Of a stretch of DNA of 64,000 bases, positions 56,582 to 64,000 are shown in pieces. The stretch lies in assembly GCA_016808115.1 (NCBI GenBank), contig JAEQBH010002192.1:1-64000 (forward strand). The letters run 5' to 3'. Origin of the DNA: Tetrastigma voinierianum. Taxonomy: Eukaryota; Streptophyta; Magnoliopsida; Vitales; Vitaceae. A program made the translations under genes and the position numbers. How positions within the stretch are numbered: position 1 is the stretch's first letter; every line of letters begins with the position of its first letter. A model generated the notes under the pieces. That model worked only from the letters and a program-made list of their open reading frames with translations. It did not search any database and was not told where the DNA came from.

Positions 56582-57085
56582 GAGTACTCTGGTTCATAGA
56601 AGCTATAAGCTACACCAATACTCTGTAAATTAAATCTTATTCATCTATGTTTGGTTTATAATTCATTGAACACCAAATTTAAGGCACTCACACCTTCTTC
56701 CATATTCCAAACAAAGTGCTTTAAGTACAAATTTTTTCCAACATTCTTTTTGAAAAATGTGGGGGATTGTTAGTAAACAATAGTTTTCAAAAAAAAGGTG
56801 TTGTCCCACATGGAAAAAAGATAAGAGTCTTTATTGGGTTTATAAACTAGAACCCAATTATGGGGTTATACATGACTTGAGAAGAGGGGAAGCCTCGCGT
56901 GCATAAGAAATAGGTTGAAAGCACAGTTTGAGATTCCTCACGCTCCTTCCCTCTGGCAATAAACTGGGACACATTCGGTTTTTGTTCTAAATATTTTGTT
57001 TTTGTTTTCTTAAATGAAAACCTTTGTTTTTGTGTTTAAAATCCAACGAAGAGGTCCAACTCAGCAAAACCCACAGTAGGTTGCT
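56582..57085 (+). repeat. Dispersed direct repeat, copy 2 (RPA-like exon edge joined to LTR start)
   Basis: Second copy of 46785-47320. It contains the reverse complement of the intron acceptor and exon start (…TTTACAGAGTATTGGTGTAGC), the purine tract 'gtgggggat', and the LTR start TGTTAGTAAACAATAG at 56768, with 'gttgtcccacatggaaaaaagataagag' and 'gggtttataaact'. It is cut on the left at the same place as copy 1 and on the right by the Athila LTR. Confidence 0.9.
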
Positions 57086-57089
57086 AGTC

Positions 57090-58416
57090 GTAGTATGCCT
57101 GAGGTAGAGATTTGGTGCTTGGAATAAAAAATGTTTATAAACCTAAACCTCTTCACTATTTGTAGCATAATTTCTTTTCAAGTATAATTAACTCTAAGAT
57201 CGAACATAGAGATGAGTTTTCTTTATGTAAGGTGACAGTGGATTGATTCAAAATGGTGATTTCACTTTAAGTTTTAGGCTTTTCATGAAATCCCGATTAG
57301 GGTTGGTGGTTAAAGGCGAAAGTAAAATGCTAAATAGAAATGTAAAAAGAACTCCATGAGTCTCGGGCCTTTGGGTTTGAAGTTACAGAGCAACAAGAGG
57401 TCCTTGGAGGTCAAAATTTCTCGCATTTGGAGAATGACCTATAGTCATTTCGAACGGATCTTCATTTAACTATAAAGGCAGAACCTAATAGGTTTTCCTC
57501 TTAGAAATAGCGTTTATTGGTGCATTAATGTTTCAAGGCAATTAAAAATGATCATTTGATCTACTATAGTGACAAAATAAATGAAACTAGCAACATCAGT
57601 GGATCTAGTAATAAGCATCCACTGAACCCTAAAGATTACTGAAATCTTGTGTCGGGACACATCAAGGTTTAAAACCTAAGGAAATTGAGAGAATAGAGAC
57701 ATAATGACAATAACTGCTTGCATTAAAAACAAGAGGACCAACAGTTTACCTCAAAACCCTACCCAGCAGCCCTAATCTTCAAGGATAAGAGGAGCTTAGC
57801 CAACCATCCTCTGAGTTGTCATCCTTAGGGGGTGTTTGGCATCTTGAGTGAGAAAATAGAGAGGAAGAAGAAATAAGGGAAAAACGATGAGAAGTGAAAC
57901 TTTTCAATAAATCACTGCATTTAGAAGTGATGTTACGTATAGGCAATAACTTGATGCTTATATTGCTCCGAGAATCAAGGAAATTAAAAAATGTATAAAC
58001 CACCCGATAATACATAGGGTAGTTTAGGAAAAAATGCAAGTTGGTTAAGAATGGTCGGCAAGTGCAGGAGTTGCAAAATTGTAACTCTGAAATTCTGCGA
58101 GTTCTTGGAAATTTTTCGCAACTTTGTAAATTCCCTACCGATGTTTTGATTTCTTTTGTTTTTTGCTATAATTTCCTTTTGACTTGACTACTGACTCCAG
58201 TTCGATGGATTCTTAGTGTTTGATCAACTCAGAAGTGAGCTTTAGCCTAATTTAGCTTGCAAAAACTAAAAAAATAGCCACAAAAATGCTATCGGTAGTA
58301 TGATGGGACCTTGGTGTGCCAATTGAGTTAATTGGGTTGATTCAGAGTACGCAAAAAAAGAAATTATAAACACCATGATAAACGGGGCTCGAATAACCTT
58401 ATTTGGGTACTAATCA
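57090..58416 (-). mobile_element. 3' LTR of Athila element C
   Basis: On the minus strand it starts TGATTAGTACCCAAAT at 58416, after 'gttgtagaggag', and follows the solo LTR at 25684-27275 block by block, including 'gccaaacaccccctaaggatgacaactca' and the 'aatttttcgcaac' words. The env-like and pol regions upstream on the minus strand make it a 3' LTR. The lower end is cut near the copia-type repeat at 57085. Confidence 0.78.
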
Positions 58417-59844
58417 CTCCTCTACAACAGGCACATTGCTAGTCCATGTGAAAATGAGAAAGAAAGAAAAAGTAGAGTAGAAATTATGTTTCCAGGTGGT
58501 ATTTAAAAAAGAATGTAAAGGAGTTATGCCTAACCCTCAGTATGAATCACTAAAACCCTACTCAAAAACCATATGGAGAGAATGAATACCACTCTGAAAT
58601 CAAGCTTCGAGAGGAGCATCGGCTTCCAAGAGAATCAGCTTTTGAAGCTTCACTGAAATCTAAGTGTTTATATGATCAGTTTTAAATGATGGCCGCCAGC
58701 GCACTCTCCTCCCGACCAAACTCTGCCATAACTTAGAACATTGGTGACCTAAATAAATGAGGATCCACTCTTATTCCTGATTTTTTTTTTGTGTTGTAGA
58801 GTGCAAATCATTTGAGAATGAGCTTCATCAAGTCCCATGTACTTGGGGATACAATGACTCGATAATCAAGGCTTAGGGCATCAATTACATAAGAGTCTCA
58901 ACCACCTAACTCTTGGGTTTCTTAGGACTCAGGAATGACTTGAAACTACCTTTATCTTCCGACCAAACCTCACCTATATCAGCCCTTCAGCGAGCACCCA
59001 GTTGGTGACTCCTGACCCGGTTGGCTTAGGGCACCGAGGTTTTCAAGACTGCATTCGTATGCCCTGGATGTGCTCGGGTTTTAAAGGGGCGACATGTGAC
59101 TTTTCTATTCTTTTTTATTTTTTTCTTTTTTTCTTTTCTTTTCTTTTGAAACTTCATTAGCCTTCTTTTCTTGGGGGTCCTTAACCTATTACAAGTAGTC
59201 CATGAAACTAGAGTAGGTTTTTGCAAAAGTTAAGGAGGCTAGAAAGTTAGACAACAATGAAAGAGGCTTGATGTGCCTTATGTGTGTGGTTAGCCCTAAG
59301 GTGAAAAGAAAAAATTTAGCTCAATAAGGAACTAGTGATCATCATAATCATGCATGGAACTAATCTAACATCCAATGAATTGGGCGAGTGTTTCAATTTT
59401 CAAGGTGAACTGAGCAACACCAAAAAAAAAAAAAAAAAGAAAACTTAATTACCAAGAAATAGGTGCAAGTTTAGAGAATAAAAAAAAGGTTGTATAATTA
59501 TGTATAAGAAGATATATAGCTATATTTTTCATATTTACAAAAACAAACTATAGCTTCAACAAGCAGGATAAATAACAAGCCACTAAGCATGCAAATGGGC
59601 TTGTTCAAAGAATACTTAATATAAACATGAATGTAAAAAGCCGCCAGCCGCTAACTCGCTCTCCCAGACCATTGTAGCATTATCATAATGGGGCTAGGAT
59701 TGGACAATTAGAGAAGGAAGTACCTCAACAATGTGTGTGGAGTGGAAGGTCATCTGTCTGGAGTAGGATAAGTCCTTTGGCACGCTAGTGTCATTTGGGA
59801 GTGTTGCGCCATACATTCTTTCAGCAGGTGAAAGTGAGGGGAAT
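58417..59844 (-). other. 3' untranslated region of Athila element C
   Basis: This is non-coding sequence between the env-like region and the LTR. It holds a T-rich run near 59105-59150, a 16-A run near 59423-59438, and GC-richer 'accaactgggtgctcgctgaa' (minus strand, near 59000). Short open frames are low-complexity. Confidence 0.55.
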
Positions 59845-61473
59845 TTAAGTTTGAATGGAGGGTGTTGGCGAATGGGAGGAGGATGAGCCAGAAGAGGCTT
59901 GTGTAGGAATTGATAGGGAAATCGGGGGCAAGCCCAGGTGACTCTGAATTTGCACGAGGATGGCCTCAGTGTGTGTCATCCTCTTAGCTAGGGCATCTGA
60001 GGTAGTCGCAAAGGATGTTATAGTAATGAAGGAGAAAAATGGGGTTATCCATAATGGCAGAAATCCAGAGTAGAGAAATGGTGATGTGCTCACGGAGGTG
60101 GTGTGGATGTTTAGGTCAAGCGAGTCTCATGGGTTGTGCTCTGCCCAGGAATTTGAGCTCTGAGGTCTGAGAAGGATCAGGAATTTGTGGGTAATGGAGT
60201 AGTGGTGATGATCTCTTTGGGGTTGAGGCTCCTCGTCACCTTTTTGGAGGTGGGGTTGCTCCTCATCAGGAGATTGACCTAGGTTGGTCCTCATTTGGAT
60301 CTAGAGTCAGGAGAGCCAATAAACAGGGCATGTCTGCCACACATCGATAGTAATGTGGCCTCAGCAACCTCAATGAGCGCTCTATCACAGGCTAATCGGG
60401 AAAACCGAATTAACTCTAATGCAGCAAGAGTCTCGAGAATAGGAGGGAGTGGACCGACTGCAGTGGGATAACTACGGTGGACCTTATCCTCATAATGGAA
60501 CAAAGTGGTCATGATGAGCTCGGTAGAATTTGGGAGCAAAAGCCCTTGGAATCATTATAAAGCCTCTAGGAATAGCTCTCCTACATCTGAATCTTTGGAG
60601 CGGAAACAAATTGGATCACAAAATGTGATGATAAAGGAGCTTATCTGTTGAGGGAAGATGCCTCTTGAACCAAGATAGACCCTATTTGTCGTGTCCGGGA
60701 TAATAAGCAGACCATCTCACAGTGGTAGAGGGATGGGACGTTATCTCTGATCGATTGAGTTGGCGAGAACCTTTGGCGGATTGAGCGTAGCTGGTATATG
60801 TGGCGAGAAGTATCACTTAATAGATCCCATCGATAACCAAAATGAATAACACATTCGGATTGGGCACTCTCTTGGATGTCATAGTGTGGTAGAACTCCAT
60901 GAGTACCGGGGTAAAAAGCGCTTGGGTTCAAGCTAAACGAAAAGTATATACGCGCACTAGTCGCATAAGTCTATAGGCTTTGGATTTGCGACAAAAGTTT
61001 GGAAGATCATAATAGACTTTGCTATCACGGGTCCTGGTACTCTGATCAATTTCGCGATAGAAGTCCACACGGTGGAAGAGGGGTGGCTTGATGATCAAGC
61101 CGGGGGTAGATACGGAGATCTCTGCTTGAAGGGCCACAGTAGGTGGTGAATGGGGCTCCTAGGGCCTAGAACTGGAAGACTCCCCTAGGCTAGAGGTATG
61201 GGCCCTTTTGGAAGGTGGGGCCCTCCGGGTTGGCCTTGGATGTGGAGGAGATGGAGGAGTGGGGCCCAGCTCACAGTATCTGCATGTTAAAGTACTGGGG
61301 GCAAGGGAGATAGGGAGGCGGGCTGTGTCGTGCGCGATGGCAGCTCTGGCCAGCTGACAATGACCAGGTCTGTGACTCGCCGGCGAGTGGTGGGAATGGA
61401 GTGGAGGTCGCCAGGTGGTAGTATCGGGGTTGGGTTTGGACCTGCCCGACGGGGAGGAAGAAGAGTGGCACAC
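59845..61473 (-). pseudogene. Athila env-like ORF remnant
   Basis: This lies between integrase and the 3' LTR, where Athila elements carry an extra 'envelope-like' ORF of uncertain function. The N-terminal stretch (61159-61473) is Ser/Pro-rich. Later frames read RDNVPSLYHCEMVCLLSRTRQIGSILVQE (about 60645-60760), then LIMTTLFHYEDKVHR (about 60480-60510) and LACDRALIEVAEATLLSMCGRHALF (about 60320-60395). These resemble the '...M..L..fEeKvHr' and 'ACd..l.Ea....LCg.haL' parts of plant Athila ORFs, by memory. The C-terminal frame (59845-60093) has a hydrophobic patch (LPLWITPFFSFITI). It is broken by shifts. Confidence 0.55.
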
Positions 61474-62149
61474 CGCGGCTGAGCTGTGCCCCTCTGCGTG
61501 TCTTGCTGTCTTGGGCTGAATTAAGGGAAGGAGATGAAAGCAGGAGGGGAGAGATTTGAGGAGGAAGAAATGGTATAGTTTAGAAATGAAAATGAAAGGA
61601 GGGGTTTTAAATAGATGGAGTTAGGAGTGGTTTAGGAGGTTTAGCTATTTTAATGTTCATAAATGGGTTTTAAAGTGAGGCTCAGCTGGAAGAAATTAAT
61701 GTTGTAGGGAAGAGTTATAGAGAAGATGAAGAGGAGGAAGGTGTTTAATGCATAATTGAAATTCTCAAACTTGGAAATTTACACCCTTTGCAATGACGAA
61801 ACTTGTATACATACTATAACGAGAGAATAAAAAATTGTTTAGAATAAACAAATGAAAAATAAAGAAGCGCATTATGAAAACTAAACTAAAAATAGGAATT
61901 ATACAAACCACCAGAATTCAAACCAAGTAATAAACAAACAAACTCCTCCAACAAGAATTTTGGGGTGGCTTTAAATTCTCACAGCCGCCCGCCCCTGGTG
62001 GCACTTTTGGATTCATGGGAGTGAGAGAATCTCTTTCGCATGCGATGTGTTGTCTTGCATAGAGACTTGATCTTTGCCAGTGGCTTTAGAACATACTTTC
62101 CTTAAGAATTCAGAAGGTCCATACAGTCCATTTGAGGTAGACTTGATGG
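61474..62149 (-). other. Spacer between integrase and env-like region of Athila element C
   Basis: AT-rich, with G/A-rich runs near 61720-61745, and no domain. In intact Athila elements this spacer may hold a splice acceptor; none can be singled out here. Confidence 0.4.
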
Positions 62150-63230
62150 AATGATGAATGGACTGATCCACCTTGACGAGCTTGCCTGGAGAAAGTGGAT
62201 CTTGGATTATAGAGTAGCACGGTCTCTTGTTTTAGAAATTTTATGGGTTATTAACGATCAGCACCTTCTTAAGTCTGTCTTTTACAATTTTAGTTAAAAG
62301 TAGGCATCATTCCTCTGACTCTTCTAACTCCATTGATATCGAGGAGGCTTTTGAGGCTAACTCTTCCCCATGTCAAGTTTGAAGCTTTTTGGCGCCCACC
62401 ATGCCATATATTCCATTTTCCGAGCCAGGTGACATGCCTTCCCCTTAATATCTTTGGCGATAAGGATATGTCAGGATGGTTTTGTATATGTTATTACCAT
62501 TACCCATAAAGATAAGTAGAAGCAGAGATGGATCTTTCTGTTGGGTTCACCACTTTATCAGTGTTGTTTTGTTTATCTGTGTGGCTCAACTTGACCCTTT
62601 GGTTTGAGGATGGTAAGGGGTGGCCACTTTGTGTTTTACACCATACTTAGCTAGGAGGTTCTCAAAAGGTTTATTGTAGAAGTGTGAACCTCCATCACTA
62701 ATTATGGCCTTAGGGACCCCAAACCTAGAGAAGATGTTCTCCTTCAATAATTTCAACACCACCCTATGGTCCTACATCGCAAGGCAATCGTCTCAACCCA
62801 TTCGACACATCAATGAATTTCACCAAAATGTAAACATATCTAAAGGAAGAAGGGAATGGTCCCATGAAGTCGATGCCCAGAACATCGAATAGATCAACTA
62901 CCAAAATCGGGTTCAGAGGCATCATGACGGCTGAGATCTTCCCTTAACCTGACATTTGTTGCGATCCACTAGCAGACATGGAGTGGGCATCCTTGAAAAG
63001 TGAAGGCCAATAGAACCCAGATTAGAGCACCTTCATGGCCGCCTTCCGAAGCAAAATGACTTCCACATTCATTCTCATGGCAAGTGACCGAAAGTATGCC
63101 TTCTTGCCTCCATCGCACATATTTTTTGATTATCTAACCAAGACAATATTTGTACAAGAAGGGCTCTTCCAAATAGTAGGAGTGAATTCTTGCAAAGAAG
63201 AACTTCCGTCTCAGCCTCACCGCTGGTAAC
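62150..63230 (-). pseudogene. Athila element C integrase remnant
   Basis: Minus-strand blocks in order: LQSGFYWPSLFKDAH (zinc-domain end, about 62990-63030), QMSG, then VLGIDFMGPFP (first catalytic Asp, about 62860-62885), a decayed stretch, VLKLLKENIFSRFGVPKAIISDGGSHF (second Asp, about 62690-62760), YNKPFENLLAKYGVKHKVATPYHPQT (about 62610-62690). After a gap comes LYNPRSTFSPGKL (about 62185-62222), the C-terminal 'SPGKL' mark. Stops and frameshifts divide it. Confidence 0.88.
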
Positions 63231-63339
63231 TCATACGCTGTGTAATCGCAACAGGCATACCATGGTGTGTTCTCTACTAGGAGCCGGGACTCAGAAACTC
63301 ATCATTAATTGTGAGGGACTGTGGAGTGCCGTGGTGCTA

Positions 63340-63620
63340 TTGTTAATCTTAAGAGATGATCCGCACAACATTCTCCACACCCTTGGTCCCTAATCCGCAG
63401 TCAACTCTCGCAGCCAGGAGAACCCATCTAATAAGTCTTACCTTGGCATTTTGCTTGATGAGTAGGTACTTCAAAGCCGAGTGATATGTGAAGATGATTA
63501 TATCCGACCCAACCAAGTAAGCACGAAACTTATCCAAAGCATAGACCACTGCCAGTAGCTCTTTCTCGGTGGTGGTGTAATTTCTCTGCGCCTAGTTCAA
63601 TGTCTTGCTTGCATAGTAGA
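63340..63620 (-). pseudogene. Athila element C RNase H remnant
   Basis: The minus strand reads AQRNYTTTEKELLAVVYALDKFRAYLVGSDIIIFTYHSALKYLLIKQNAKVRLIRWVLL, then GVENVV. TEKELLAVV carries the catalytic Glu. The usual TDH is changed to TYH (Asp to Tyr), which alone would disable the domain. It joins the RT thumb above and the integrase below. Confidence 0.9.
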
Positions 63621-63669
63621 CCACATAAGGCTTTCCCTCTTTCCTTCGTCTCAGAATCGCCCAATGGCG

Positions 63670-64000
63670 GTCAGCCAGATTCCACATTACCTTGCTGTAG
63701 TTTCCAATCGGGGCCCCTACTATATCGTGCAATGGTCAGGGCAGGCCTCGAGCCTAAGCCCTCCCGGCGCCGTTCCACAAAATTTGGCATCTTTCTCCAA
63801 TAGCTTATAAAGAGGCTTGGCAATTTTTGAGAAGTCCTTGATGAACCTCCTATAAAAGCATGCATGTCATAAGAATTGCCTCACAATCTTCACATTCATG
63901 GGAGAGGGCGCTTTGGAAATCATCTCACTTTCGCCATGTCAACTTCAATTCCTTCGGAAATTATGTCCTAGCACAATTTGGCTGATCATAAATGTTTTTC
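63670..64000 (-). pseudogene. Athila element C reverse transcriptase C-terminal part (runs off the window)
   Basis: Minus-strand frames give FYRRFIKDFSKIAKPLYKLLEKDAKF (about 63780-63855), the RT thumb/connection start, after an ECE-like hinge block that is decayed (about 63940-64000). Most of RT, protease and gag lie beyond the window end. Confidence 0.85.

Overview
The window looks like heterochromatic DNA from a flowering plant, probably a eudicot. This is an inference from the repeat content: Ty3-gypsy Tat, Athila and chromovirus lineages, several Ty1-copia lineages, a LINE 3' end and a MULE-like element, in AT-rich sequence. I cannot name the species. I see no intact host gene, rRNA, tRNA gene or CRISPR array. 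Almost all protein similarity is to retrotransposon proteins broken by stops and frameshifts, so the window is a stack of old, nested insertions.

Layout. 1-1535: tail of a long LTR. 1540-7862 (+): Tat-lineage element 1, with archaeal-type RNase H, integrase, a 38-bp tandem array, an ANTISENSE ORF with a short intron, polypurine tract and 3' LTR. 7863-14390: copia-type LTR end, a retroposed poly(A) end, a minisatellite inside a putative inverted-repeat element, and unassigned spacer. 14390-19250 plus 36031-36378 (-): one Ty1-copia element, split by Tat element 2 (19257-36009) and further interrupted by a MULE-like insertion (16422-17330) with a 10-bp target duplication. Tat element 2 (-) keeps both LTRs, primer-binding site, gag, protease, RT, RNase H and integrase, a 24-bp tandem array and an antisense ORF. 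A 5.5-kb LTR-like block (24499-30011) sits inside the last codons of its integrase; this block carries ~70-bp tandem arrays and is itself split by an Athila-type solo LTR.

36379-38745 (-): chromovirus 3' LTR and chromodomain end. 38800-43560 (-): Athila element B, from RT back to primer-binding site and LTR. 43680-44345 (+): chromovirus-like gag with its middle missing. 44703-45720 (-): LINE 3' end. 46135-47850: RPA70-like exons abutting a copia-type LTR; part of this unit recurs at 56582-57085. 48500-50795 (+): copia integrase-RT-RNase H. 51231-56520 (+): long LTR with tRNA-Asp-type primer-binding site, split by another LTR (53302-55733). 57090-64000 (-): Athila element C, with 3' LTR, env-like ORF region, integrase, RNase H and RT, running off the window.

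The most unusual feature is the shared architecture of the two diverged Tat elements: pol, then a short-period tandem array, then an antisense ORF with a ~73-bp intron at the same place in its coiled-coil part. The second is the duplicated junction between RPA-like exons and a copia-type LTR.
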